A stretch of 64,000 nt of DNA from NCBI GenBank assembly GCA_024234615.1, contig JACKNY010000001.1, positions 62,001 through 126,000 of the forward strand, read 5' to 3'. This document shows, one piece after another, positions 46,433 to 54,751 of this stretch. The DNA is from Pseudomonadales bacterium. GTDB lineage: Bacteria; Pseudomonadota; Gammaproteobacteria; Pseudomonadales; IMCC2047. The position numbers and the translations under genes were made by a program. The notes beneath the pieces are model-generated. The model was not told the origin of the DNA and searched no databases. It saw only the letters and a program-made list of their open reading frames with translations. Every line of letters begins with the position of its first letter. The first letter of the stretch is position 1.

Positions 46433-47399
46433 AGGGCTATCACTCCGTTGGGACAAAAATAGTATTCAACGACAATGGAAGCCGATAGATTTTGATTATC
46501 CCGGCACACTATCCGAAATAGAGCAAGAATACTGTCGTTATTACGGTATTCATTTTGAAAAAGATTTTTCTCATTTGATGCATGGTTTTGGTTATTGCCA
46601 AATAGCGGATTTTCGCCTAGCAACGCATTACTTTCGCCCGCGCCTCGGTTTGTCCAAAGGCACTGTGCTATTGCTGCATGGTTATTTTGATCACGCCGGT
46701 CTGTTTCAGCACATAATACGTTTTTGTCTGGAACAGGATTATTCGGTGCTTATCTATGATCTGCCGGGCCATGGGCTGTCTACTGGTGAACCTGCGGGGA
46801 TCAATAATTTTCAGCAGTACGTTGAGGTTTTGCACCATTACGTGACGGTTTGCCAATCGCATTTTGATGAGCCCTGGCATTTACTGGGGCAGAGTACTGG
46901 TGGTGCCATCGCAATGGCTTACCTGATGGCGCATCGATTTGATCAAATTAACAACCCCTTCAAAAATATTTTCCTTCTGGCACCTTTAGTCAGACCGGTG
47001 GGTTGGAAAAAGCTGCTGTGGCTTTATGCCGCCTCCAAACATTGGGTGAAAAGTGTGGAACGCAAGATCATGCCTTGTTCCCACGATGCAGGCTTTATCG
47101 ATTTTTTGACCAATAAAGATCCGCTGCAATACCAGCGCATACCACTTTCCTGGGTAGCCGCTCTGATAGATTGGGCATCCACTTTTGAAAGGGTAAAACC
47201 ATCCCCCCTATCACCGATTATTATTCAAGGCGGTGAAGATACAACTATTGACTGGCAATATAATCTGCGAGTCATCGATAAAAATTTTAATCGACCCAAA
47301 ATACATTTTTTGCCTCAGGCAAGACATCATCTAGTGAATGAATCTAATGAGTTTCGGGAGCCGTTATTTGACCTGTTAGAGACTTATTTTAAGCAATAG
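46425..47399 (+). CDS. Alpha/beta hydrolase (lysophospholipase/serine aminopeptidase S33-like)
   Basis: A 324-residue alpha/beta hydrolase. The oxyanion block VLLLHGYFDHAGLF and DLPGHGLSTG are followed by the nucleophile elbow GQSTGGAIAMAYL. An acid residue in GGEDTTIDWQYN and a histidine in QARHHLVNES complete the likely triad. The ATG at 46425 overlaps the end of fba by 8 bp; a GTG at 46398 would add nine residues inside fba. Family members act on lysophospholipids, monoacylglycerols or small esters; the substrate is unknown. A strong terminator follows. Confidence 0.8.
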   Translation: MTKGLSLRWDKNSIQRQWKPIDFDYPGTLSEIEQEYCRYYGIHFEKDFSHLMHGFGYCQIADFRLATHYFRPRLGLSKGTVLLLHGYFDHAGLFQHIIRFCLEQDYSVLIYDLPGHGLSTGEPAGINNFQQYVEVLHHYVTVCQSHFDEPWHLLGQSTGGAIAMAYLMAHRFDQINNPFKNIFLLAPLVRPVGWKKLLWLYAASKHWVKSVERKIMPCSHDAGFIDFLTNKDPLQYQRIPLSWVAALIDWASTFERVKPSPLSPIIIQGGEDTTIDWQYNLRVIDKNFNRPKIHFLPQARHHLVNESNEFREPLFDLLETYFKQ

Positions 47400-47522
47400 T
47401 AAATAACGTCGCGAATAATTGTCTGTTATAACCATGACCGTTAAAAACTCCTATTAATAGAGGAAAAGATCATTTCACAGGGCGTATCGTGCGCAATACA
47501 ATGGTAGCCGAAACATACCCTC

Positions 47523-47544
47523 CCTTGAGTTGAAATACTCAAGG
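47523..47544 (+). other. Stem-loop upstream of terminator
   Basis: CCTTGAGT (47523-47530) pairs perfectly with ACTCAAGG (47537-47544) around a TGAAAT loop. It lies 6 bp before the terminator hairpin and could be part of a 3' end structure or of a small RNA. Confidence 0.6.
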
Positions 47545-47549
47545 CCGCC

Positions 47550-47577
47550 GGGGCCTCTCTTGAGGCCCCTTTCTTTT
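47550..47577 (+). terminator. Rho-independent terminator after fba/hydrolase
   Basis: GGGGCCTC (47550-47557) pairs with GAGGCCCC (47562-47569) around TCTT, and TTTCTTTT follows. It lies about 150 bp after the hydrolase stop codon. Confidence 0.88.
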
Positions 47578-47733
47578 ATCGGTTCTTAATGGCAACACAT
47601 GAGTTCAGTTTGAATCATGGCTTTCTCATTATTGTTCCGTATTCAACAACAAAGATTCTTGCTTTCATATCTATATCCGATACCGAGCAGCTGTTAAATT
47701 TGAACTGATTTAAACGTACCCAGGAGGTTGGCT

Positions 47734-48735
47734 ATGGCGCTTAAGTTTAGTATTGGTCTGCAAGGCAGTTATCCCATACGCGAATATATTGGTATGGCTC
47801 AGCGTATTGAGAATTACGGCTTTGATGAAGTTCATGTTTATGATGACCTGATGTTTAAACCGAGCTGGCCATTACTGACATTGATTGGTGAGCATACCAA
47901 CAGTATTAAAGTTGGTCCGGGCATTATCACCCCACAAATCGTACATCCCTGTTATCATGCCGGAAATTTAGCCGAGTTGGATGAGCTTACCAAAGGTCGA
48001 GCGGTCTGTGGCATCGCGCGTGGCGCTTTCTGGGAGTTTTTGGGTATCGAACAGCAGAAGAAACCTATTACCATGGTCAGAGAAGCCATCCAGGTTATTA
48101 GACGACTCTTGCAAGGGAATCATACCGCTTTTCATGGTGAGGTTTTTACTTGCACCGAGGAATTATTTTTCCGTTTTCAACCCTATCGAAAAGAGGTGCC
48201 TATTTTTATCGGCACCTGGGGGCCTAAGATGTGTCAGTTGGCCGGTGAAATCGCCTCCGGTGTGAAGTCAGATGGTCTATGGAACCCTGATTATGTGCGT
48301 ATCATCCGTGAAAATATTGAAATTGGTGCGAAGCGCAGTGGCCGTAACCCGGATGATATTGAGGTTATTGCTGGACCGCTCAGCTCCATTTCAGCCAACC
48401 GAGAAAAGGCACGAGAGACAGCACGTGCAGTGCTTGCGGTCTATTTGCCCTACCTACGGCCAATGACCGATGTGGCGGGTATTTCCGAAGAAGAAATCAA
48501 TCAAGTACGCCAAGCCGCTGCGGTGGGTGATTTTAAAAAAGGGGCGAGCTACGTTTCCGACCTGTCGATAGCAAAGTGTTCTGTGACCGGTACGCCGGAA
48601 GAGGTTATCCAACAAATTGAAACAATGGCCGCTGCAGGTGTTACCCATGTCGCCTTTGGGCACTGTCTAGGCCCTGACTTTAATGAAGCTTTAGATCTGT
48701 TGGGCAAAGAAGTCCTGCCGCACTTTAAGTCGTAA
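47734..48735 (+). CDS. LLM-class flavin-dependent oxidoreductase
   Basis: A 333-residue luciferase-like (LLM) TIM-barrel protein. It begins LKFSIGLQGSYPIREYIGMAQRIENYGFDEVHVYDD and continues with VGPGIITPQIVHPCYHAGNLAELDELTKGR and the RNPDDIEVIAG segment, as in F420- or FMN-dependent members. An excellent AGGAGG precedes ATG 47734; an in-frame TTG at 47728 is less suited. No gene for F420 synthesis is nearby, so FMN is the likelier cofactor. Substrate unknown. It stands alone, with terminator-bounded neighbours. Confidence 0.85.
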   Translation: MALKFSIGLQGSYPIREYIGMAQRIENYGFDEVHVYDDLMFKPSWPLLTLIGEHTNSIKVGPGIITPQIVHPCYHAGNLAELDELTKGRAVCGIARGAFWEFLGIEQQKKPITMVREAIQVIRRLLQGNHTAFHGEVFTCTEELFFRFQPYRKEVPIFIGTWGPKMCQLAGEIASGVKSDGLWNPDYVRIIRENIEIGAKRSGRNPDDIEVIAGPLSSISANREKARETARAVLAVYLPYLRPMTDVAGISEEEINQVRQAAAVGDFKKGASYVSDLSIAKCSVTGTPEEVIQQIETMAAAGVTHVAFGHCLGPDFNEALDLLGKEVLPHFKS

Positions 48736-48821
48736 GCCTAGCGCTGGCAGGCAAATGGCACAATTTGATCCGCGTAAGTGCACAGGTCTACGCCTATCTG
48801 TTATGATCTCGCCACTACATA

Positions 48822-49526
48822 ATGACTAGATTTATATGGCTAGTGACTTCCAACAGAACTGTGAATAAGGCGGCACGCTTGAGTGATCTAAATTTTGTTA
48901 AATCCATCAATGATCGTATGGAAATAATTACCCCCTTGGTACAACAAGCTGGAAAAGTGCTTGATCTGGGGGTGGTTGAGTCAAGACGCAGTCGGCGTGC
49001 TACCGAACTACAGCTGGAGCGGCATCACTCCAACCTTCTTTTTCGTCAGGTGTGCAACCTTAACGCTAATTGTCTTGGCGTTGATATTGATGAAGAAGGA
49101 ATTGAGATGCTGAAATCTCAGGGATTTAATGTAAAAGCAGCGGATGTCGTTACGATGAATCTTGATGAGGAATTTGACACCATCGTTGCCGGTGAAATAA
49201 TTGAACACCTTCCCAACGTGGGGCAGTTTCTGGAAAATATGCGCAGACATCTTGCTGCTAATGGCACCCTAGTCATTACTACACCGAATCCGTTTTATTC
49301 TAAACAAGCATGGAAAATCTGGCGCTATAATCGGCCGCAGGTGCATGAGGAGCATACTTGCTGGTTTGACCCGATAACACTATGTAACCTGTGCCGTATG
49401 TCCGGTCTGAATCCCTATGAAATTTATTGGGTTCAACCGAAAAGTGATTGGCTTAAGGCTTTGCCCAGTCGTTTCAAAAGCTACTTTTCCCATTCCTTTA
49501 TGATTTTAGCTAAACCCGCAGCTTAA
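48822..49526 (+). CDS. Class I SAM-dependent methyltransferase, possibly cell-surface related
   Basis: A 234-residue methyltransferase. Motif I is VLDLGVVES, which departs from the glycine-rich DxGxGxG. The acidic loop CLGVDIDEEGIEML and the post-motif block FDTIVAGEIIEHLPNVGQFL with LVITTPNPFYS are typical of UbiG/MetW-like folds. It precedes the kinase-like gene and faces the lipopolysaccharide core genes, so a sugar or glycan substrate is plausible but unproven. The start is uncertain: no ribosome site is evident at 48822, and a GTG at about 48861 is an alternative. Confidence 0.75.
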   Translation: MTRFIWLVTSNRTVNKAARLSDLNFVKSINDRMEIITPLVQQAGKVLDLGVVESRRSRRATELQLERHHSNLLFRQVCNLNANCLGVDIDEEGIEMLKSQGFNVKAADVVTMNLDEEFDTIVAGEIIEHLPNVGQFLENMRRHLAANGTLVITTPNPFYSKQAWKIWRYNRPQVHEEHTCWFDPITLCNLCRMSGLNPYEIYWVQPKSDWLKALPSRFKSYFSHSFMILAKPAA

Positions 49527-49564
49527 ACGCTTTTGTTGCCATCAAAGGGAACGAGAAAACAGTT

Positions 49565-50236
49565 ATGAAATCGCTGACCAGTGAGCAATATCAGCAATTA
49601 CGGGCTGGTGCAGAAGTGCTTTCCGCCGACGGCTATGGCGATAAGGTATTAGCGCTTTCCTCTGGCAAAATAATGAAATTGTTCAGGCGTAAAAGGCTGA
49701 TCTCTTCCGCCCTTTATCTTCCCTACTCCAGACGTTTTGCCAGAAATGCGATGACACTCGCTAAATGTGGGATTCCGACAATAACAGAAATTGAAGAGCT
49801 AAAAATACCCAGTATCCAACGAACGGCTGTTTGCTACAGGCCACTCGAAGGGCCTTCATTACGTGAAATTCAGGAGGCTCAAGGTGGATTTTCGGAAGAG
49901 GTGGTGCATTTATTTGGGGCCTTTATCGGTCGCTTACATGAGCTGGGCGTTTTTTTCCGGTCTATACATTTCGGGAATATAATCTTAACGCAGCAAAACG
50001 AGTTCGGATTAATCGATATTGCTGATCTGCGTTGTTACCGTAAACCCCTTTCTTTGTTACTTCGGTGCCGCAATTTCAAGCATACCTGTCGTTACCCGGC
50101 CGATCGGGATGCTATGTATAGTAAAGTGAATTTACCCCTCTATTGGCAAAGCTATTGTAACGTCGCACAGAGTTTAAGTGCGTCGCAACAGCAAAGATTA
50201 ATCCGTACTGCACACGACCAACTCCACTCATACTGA
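49565..50236 (+). CDS. Kinase-fold protein, toluene-tolerance/WaaP-like, lacking catalytic Asp
   Basis: A 223-residue protein related to the lipopolysaccharide kinase (WaaP/Kdo kinase) group and often annotated as toluene tolerance protein. The C-terminal half has the catalytic-loop region LHELGVFFRSIHFGN and the metal-binding segment LIDIADLR. The usual HRD is FRS, with S133 in place of the catalytic aspartate, while N138 and D151 remain. I recall FRS-type loops in homologues, so this may be a family property. It is 38 bp after the methyltransferase and converges with waaP. Function, enzymatic or structural, is not known. Confidence 0.75.
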   Translation: MKSLTSEQYQQLRAGAEVLSADGYGDKVLALSSGKIMKLFRRKRLISSALYLPYSRRFARNAMTLAKCGIPTITEIEELKIPSIQRTAVCYRPLEGPSLREIQEAQGGFSEEVVHLFGAFIGRLHELGVFFRSIHFGNIILTQQNEFGLIDIADLRCYRKPLSLLLRCRNFKHTCRYPADRDAMYSKVNLPLYWQSYCNVAQSLSASQQQRLIRTAHDQLHSY

Positions 50237-50250
50237 CAAGCCCACGGGGC

Positions 50251-51075
50251 TTAAAATAGTAATTTCGGCTTGCGGTGATGCATTTTTTCGTAAAGCGTAA
50301 TTGCTCGCGCCGTTACTTTTTCCCAAAAGCGGCGATCTTGTATTAAGCTCTGCCGCCAAGGCTGGCCAGAATAAATCTCTATAAAGCGGAAGATATCACG
50401 CTGTGTTAGGCCAATATCCATAGCAGAAAAATACAGGCTCCCGATATCCTTTATCAGCCAACGAATTGGTACTTTTTTTCTTATTTGAGAGCGGTGCAAA
50501 TCAATTAGAAAAAGTTTAATTTTATCCTTTTCCAGCGATTCCTTTCCTTGCTGCAAATCTAGCAGGAAGTGGCAAATATAATAATCCCTGTGATTAATAC
50601 CGTTCTGGTGTAACTGACGTGAAATAGAAGCTACCTTTGTGATCATGTGGTTTTTTAATGGAAAGGTGGGAGGGGATGTTTGCCACTCTCGACAAAAGTC
50701 TTCCAGGCTTTCCGTGTTTTGAAGCGATTCCGTGATTAGAAAAGATTCACGCTGCGCCGGATTCCACCGTCGAACACCATAACCAGCAATGGTCATGGTC
50801 TCCACGCCAATTTCCTCCAGACGTTTAATGGCGTGCCACTCGGGGCTGGCGTCGAGTATAGGCATACGACCTTGCAATAGGTTTTTAATAATTTCTCGCC
50901 AGCCTACACCGGTATGGATTTTTGCAAAATAAGGCTGTTTGTTACAGAAAAACCGTAGCGTACGCCGAGAAGGCATATCTCTAAATAGCTCTCCATCTAG
51001 CTCCATGGCATGTTTAAAAGGATCATCACGATCCCAGTGTCTAGCCAAGTCTTCGCGCAGGTAATATTCTGTCAT
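50251..51075 (-). CDS. waaP: Lipopolysaccharide core heptose(I) kinase WaaP
   Basis: A 274-residue kinase that phosphorylates heptose I of the lipopolysaccharide inner core on the cytoplasmic side, needed for outer-membrane stability. FAKIHTGVGWREIIKNLLQGRMPI is the family N-terminal block. The catalytic loop is INHRDYYICHFLL with D164, and IDLHRSQIR follows as the metal-binding segment. Length matches WaaP/RfaP. It lies 102 bp after the tandem-kinase gene on the leftward strand. Confidence 0.92.
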   Translation of the reverse strand: MTEYYLREDLARHWDRDDPFKHAMELDGELFRDMPSRRTLRFFCNKQPYFAKIHTGVGWREIIKNLLQGRMPILDASPEWHAIKRLEEIGVETMTIAGYGVRRWNPAQRESFLITESLQNTESLEDFCREWQTSPPTFPLKNHMITKVASISRQLHQNGINHRDYYICHFLLDLQQGKESLEKDKIKLFLIDLHRSQIRKKVPIRWLIKDIGSLYFSAMDIGLTQRDIFRFIEIYSGQPWRQSLIQDRRFWEKVTARAITLYEKMHHRKPKLLF

Positions 51076-51177
51076 GGAGCATGCTCTTTTATGGAGATGG
51101 TTTTGCTAAAATAATTTTATTTATCAATAGGTTGTGCTTGTTCGGCCCTGCGGCCACTTGGTTGTCCCAGGAAAATC

Positions 51178-52572
51178 CTATTTCCAGTTTTGATGAAAAC
51201 GATCTTTGTCTTTGCTAATGGCAGCCTCAGCAGAGCGCTTCGTTTTATGTAACCTCATCGCGTCAAGGTCAATCACCAAGATACTATTATCTTTAATGAA
51301 AAAGTTTGAAGCTTTAAAATCACCGTGGCTGACCTTGGCATGTTGCATCTTGTTGAACAGCGGCGCAAAAAGTTTCTCCCCTTGCTCTTCGGTTAAGCCT
51401 TTATTGATCAACTCATTCAAAAAGCTACCTGTTTCTGTCGCTAGATATTCGGTGACTAGGTACGCTTTGCGCCGTAATGGGCCGAAACGGTATTCCAATA
51501 GTGCAACTGGCTGTGGAGTTTCTATATCCAGTAGCGCCAGCATATGCGCGGAACGCCAAGATCGCCAAGCACGTGTGGTCTGAAATAATCGTTTTATGCT
51601 ATGCCAGATTCCCTTTATATTGTAACGTTTGACGACATATTTCTGAGTCCCAATGGAAACTAATGAAACGGTGGCGCTATTACCCGCCTTGAGCGTTTTG
51701 CCCTGGCTTATTGCTGCATCGGGATTTCTAAAAAAGTTGTTCATATCGCTATCATAATTTTCTCTCCGACAAATCAGATAGCGCTGCCAACTCCTTGTAC
51801 AACAATGTGCGCTGGTGGATTTAAATACTTTCTTCCGGTAGCGGCGCATTCTGTTAGTGCGTGCTCTGAGCGCAGCTAGTTTTACTTGCTGGAAGCTAAA
51901 ATTGAGATTATTGATTTCCCGCTGATATTGATCGAAGCATTTTTCTATTATTGGATCCAGATGGGGATATAGTTGCGCGACAAACAAGCCTAGGTTGGTA
52001 ATAGCCACGCTACTAATTATTTTTTTTGAAGTGGGCTTGACGATGCTGGCGCAGTCCAAGGTGTAAATTTTTTCATTTTGCAGCATAAAATTTTCCAGAT
52101 GGATATCCTGCTGGAAAATACCGTGATTGTGCATACGTGCAATTATTTGAAAAACAGTCTCCAATAATACTATTTTTTTACTGTTATCAGACTGCTTAAA
52201 AACCTCGGAAAGATTAAGACCCTGAGCGAGATAGCGATAACTAACAAAACTGATTTTCCGGGTAAAATCAATACCATGGTCAACTATCGTTGGTGTCGTT
52301 AATCCTGCAGCGGTTAACGCCTGTGAGCCTTCGATTTCCCTATTATGCTGTTTCACGGCATAGGAGCCATGCCCCATTAACTTAATAATTAACTTTTCCC
52401 TCGAATCATCGGCGAGAAACACTAACCGCTTGCCGGGTAGCATACGTAGTATCTTTTCACAGCGTAACGGTTTTGGGGAAATGCCTTCAACCAGGCATGG
52501 TACGGGTAGGTCAAAACCGGATGTTAGTAAATCCTGGGCCTCATAGCGCCTTAGTATAATATTTTCTGTCAT
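51178..52572 (-). CDS. Tandem kinase-fold protein of the LPS core cluster
   Basis: A 464-residue protein with two kinase-like halves. The first has a catalytic-loop segment GIFQQDIHLENFML (D156, N161) and LDCASI (D173). The second has VSHGDFKASNFFI (D418, N423) and LVIDLDAM (D435). Both keep the catalytic aspartate and asparagine, although the first lacks the usual HR before Asp. It resembles PA5006-type proteins found next to waaP in Pseudomonas and is likely to act on lipopolysaccharide core sugars. Located 22 bp after waaG and before waaP. Confidence 0.8.
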   Translation of the reverse strand: MTENIILRRYEAQDLLTSGFDLPVPCLVEGISPKPLRCEKILRMLPGKRLVFLADDSREKLIIKLMGHGSYAVKQHNREIEGSQALTAAGLTTPTIVDHGIDFTRKISFVSYRYLAQGLNLSEVFKQSDNSKKIVLLETVFQIIARMHNHGIFQQDIHLENFMLQNEKIYTLDCASIVKPTSKKIISSVAITNLGLFVAQLYPHLDPIIEKCFDQYQREINNLNFSFQQVKLAALRARTNRMRRYRKKVFKSTSAHCCTRSWQRYLICRRENYDSDMNNFFRNPDAAISQGKTLKAGNSATVSLVSIGTQKYVVKRYNIKGIWHSIKRLFQTTRAWRSWRSAHMLALLDIETPQPVALLEYRFGPLRRKAYLVTEYLATETGSFLNELINKGLTEEQGEKLFAPLFNKMQHAKVSHGDFKASNFFIKDNSILVIDLDAMRLHKTKRSAEAAISKDKDRFHQNWK

Positions 52573-52594
52573 AGGTCGAGCGACTCAAGGGGTT

Positions 52595-53740
52595 TTATAC
52601 AGAAACGCTTGTTAGGTTTTTGTTTTGGCACAGTGTTTCAATAATATCTGCTGCGGCTTGCGGCATGCTATAGAGGTCGGCGTCCCGGGCATAATTAAGC
52701 GCATTTTGATGAAGCTCATTCTGTCGAGTGCGGTTCATCATCCGCAGCACCTCTTGATTCATTTCTGACTGACTGAATGGGTGAGACAATAGAGTGCCCG
52801 CTTTGGCCTGGTTAATGTAATGAGCATAGCCGCAAATATCGGTAGTTATTACGGGGAGTCCTGCAACTAGAGCTTCAAGTAAAATTGTTCCGGTATTTTC
52901 ATGGTAAGCAGGATGTACCAGTATATCAGCACCGAGTAAAAATTTTGGGATATCATCTCGGCCGGGGAAAAAACAGATATTTTCGGTGATATTTAATTTT
53001 GCCGCGAGACGTTTGAAAGGGTTAGGATTATCCTGACCGACGATAAAGATTTTTGTTTTTTTCCGTAATTGCGCTGGCAAGCTGTGCAGCGCACGCAATG
53101 AACGGTCTACCCCTTTTGTCTTGAAGCCCGAGCCAACCATGAGCCACAACCACTCATCCTGCTCAATGCCAAATTCACAGCGGAAGGATTGCCTTTCCTG
53201 TGCGGCGTTGTCGGGAGCTATTCGGTCACGTGATACTCCCGGTGGCAGCAAGTGAAATCGCTCTGACTCGGTTTGATAGAACTTCTGATAAATGGGGATT
53301 TGAAGTTTCGAAATCATGAGTATTTCGGTTTGCTGACCCTTTTTGAAAATGGCACTTTCATTGTTCACGAAGTGTCTGAACCGAGAACTAAGCCGATAAA
53401 TAACACCCCGTTGTTGTTTTGCTTTCGCCAAAAAGCAGCCGTCAGCAGCATAATAACAATCGAGACCAGGAATTTTGTTAAACCCGACCAGATAGTCCAA
53501 TGGATGACTTTTTAGGTGTTTTTGTACAAAGCTTACATAGGCACGGTTTCTTGCCGGGCTATTGATTCCTTTTTGCGGGACATAAATGATGTCAAATCCG
53601 TCCGGCTGCTCACTTTCCCAGGTTGAAACGTAAACACGAATCCTATGGCCGCGTTTTTGGCATTCCAAGGCTATACGGAGAAAATCACGTTGTAACCCCC
53701 CAAAAGGGAAATATTTGAATAAACAGAAGCCAAAAACCAT
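52595..53740 (-). CDS. waaG: Lipopolysaccharide core glucosyltransferase WaaG
   Basis: A 381-residue GT4 glycosyltransferase that adds the first hexose to heptose II of the inner core. FCLFKYFPFGGLQRDFLRIA is the acceptor-side N terminus. LVHPAYHENTGTILLEALVAGLPVITT is the nucleotide-sugar site with the EX7E pattern of GT4 enzymes. The ATG overlaps the stop of waaC by one base, so they are coupled. Confidence 0.92.
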   Translation of the reverse strand: MVFGFCLFKYFPFGGLQRDFLRIALECQKRGHRIRVYVSTWESEQPDGFDIIYVPQKGINSPARNRAYVSFVQKHLKSHPLDYLVGFNKIPGLDCYYAADGCFLAKAKQQRGVIYRLSSRFRHFVNNESAIFKKGQQTEILMISKLQIPIYQKFYQTESERFHLLPPGVSRDRIAPDNAAQERQSFRCEFGIEQDEWLWLMVGSGFKTKGVDRSLRALHSLPAQLRKKTKIFIVGQDNPNPFKRLAAKLNITENICFFPGRDDIPKFLLGADILVHPAYHENTGTILLEALVAGLPVITTDICGYAHYINQAKAGTLLSHPFSQSEMNQEVLRMMNRTRQNELHQNALNYARDADLYSMPQAAADIIETLCQNKNLTSVSV

Positions 53741-54741
53741 TAAGCGCGGCCCAAAGAAATTAAATTCTGTAATTGTTTTAAAACGATAGCCGGTGTCAAT
53801 GCCTGCATTAGATTGTGCTTCTTATTAGGGTTGGCTTCTGTGCTATAAAAACGAGCCTCTAAATGGTGTTGGTTTTCACCATAGGTGCCAACCAATTTCG
53901 GTTGCGTTGGGCCATATAGGGTTAGGTTAGGAATATCAAGCGCAGCGGTTAGGTGAGCGAGACCGGTATCTACGGATACCACCGCCCTTGCATCCGCCAA
54001 TATTGCTGCCAGTGCGCTCAGTCCAAGCCGAGGTAAGACCTCAACATTAGTAGCGCTAGCGGCGATGCTTTCAGCACGGTTTTTCTCCGTATCATTGCCC
54101 CAGGGAACTAACACCTTCAACCCCTGCTGCCCAGCACTTTGCGCCAGTTCCTGCCAATAGTTATCTGGCCAATGTTTGGTGGGCCAGGTGGTGCCATGGA
54201 TGAAAACGAGATAATCACCAGTGTAGGGGGTGTCGCCGAGCCGTGATCGATCGATGCCATAGTTGCCAGTATTCTGCGGAACTTCGTAGCCCAAAGCCGC
54301 TGCTAATAATTGGCGAACCCGTTCCACGGCATGTTGGTGCTTGGCAACCGCAATTCGATGTTGATAAAACTGGCTGGCTAAAGGTTCCCGTGCAGATTTT
54401 TTGTCCAGCCCATAGCTTGGGCCTTCTGCATAGCGGGTGATCCAGGCGCTTTTTATCAGTCCCTGTGCATCAATGATGGCGTCGTAGGGGTATTGCTGTA
54501 ACTGCTGCTTGAACTCGCGCCATTCTGACGATCGCCAAACCGAAAAGGGCGACTTACGCCAGCGTCTCAACGCAACCGGGATGGTGCGCTCGATACTGGT
54601 GTGCCAAGTGGGCACTTCAGCAAAGGACTGCTCCACCACCCAATCAAAGCGAATATCCGCCTGCGTCGATGCATCGGTAATTGCTGGTAGCGTATGGATG
54701 ACATCGCCAAGCGATGATGTTTTGATGATCAGTACGCGCAA
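53740..54741 (-). CDS. waaC: Lipopolysaccharide heptosyltransferase I
   Basis: A 333-residue GT9 enzyme that adds the first heptose to Kdo. The N terminus MRVLIIKTSSLGDVIHTLPAITDA is diagnostic, with VVEQSFAEVP, FIHGTTWPTKHWP and SVDTGLAHLTAALDIPNLTLYGPT as further conserved blocks. It lies 10 bp after waaF. Confidence 0.95.
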   Translation of the reverse strand: MRVLIIKTSSLGDVIHTLPAITDASTQADIRFDWVVEQSFAEVPTWHTSIERTIPVALRRWRKSPFSVWRSSEWREFKQQLQQYPYDAIIDAQGLIKSAWITRYAEGPSYGLDKKSAREPLASQFYQHRIAVAKHQHAVERVRQLLAAALGYEVPQNTGNYGIDRSRLGDTPYTGDYLVFIHGTTWPTKHWPDNYWQELAQSAGQQGLKVLVPWGNDTEKNRAESIAASATNVEVLPRLGLSALAAILADARAVVSVDTGLAHLTAALDIPNLTLYGPTQPKLVGTYGENQHHLEARFYSTEANPNKKHNLMQALTPAIVLKQLQNLISLGRA

Positions 54742-54751
54742 CCGAGTAGCC

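Larger units (their letters stand above)
47400..47733 (+). other. 334-bp non-coding region with paired hairpins
   Basis: No protein gene is supported here. It contains two adjacent hairpins at 47523-47569, the second with a T-rich tail (annotated separately). The remainder, 47580-47720, is AT-rich spacer before the AGGAGG ribosome site of the LLM oxidoreductase gene. A small RNA ending at the terminator is possible. Confidence 0.5.
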
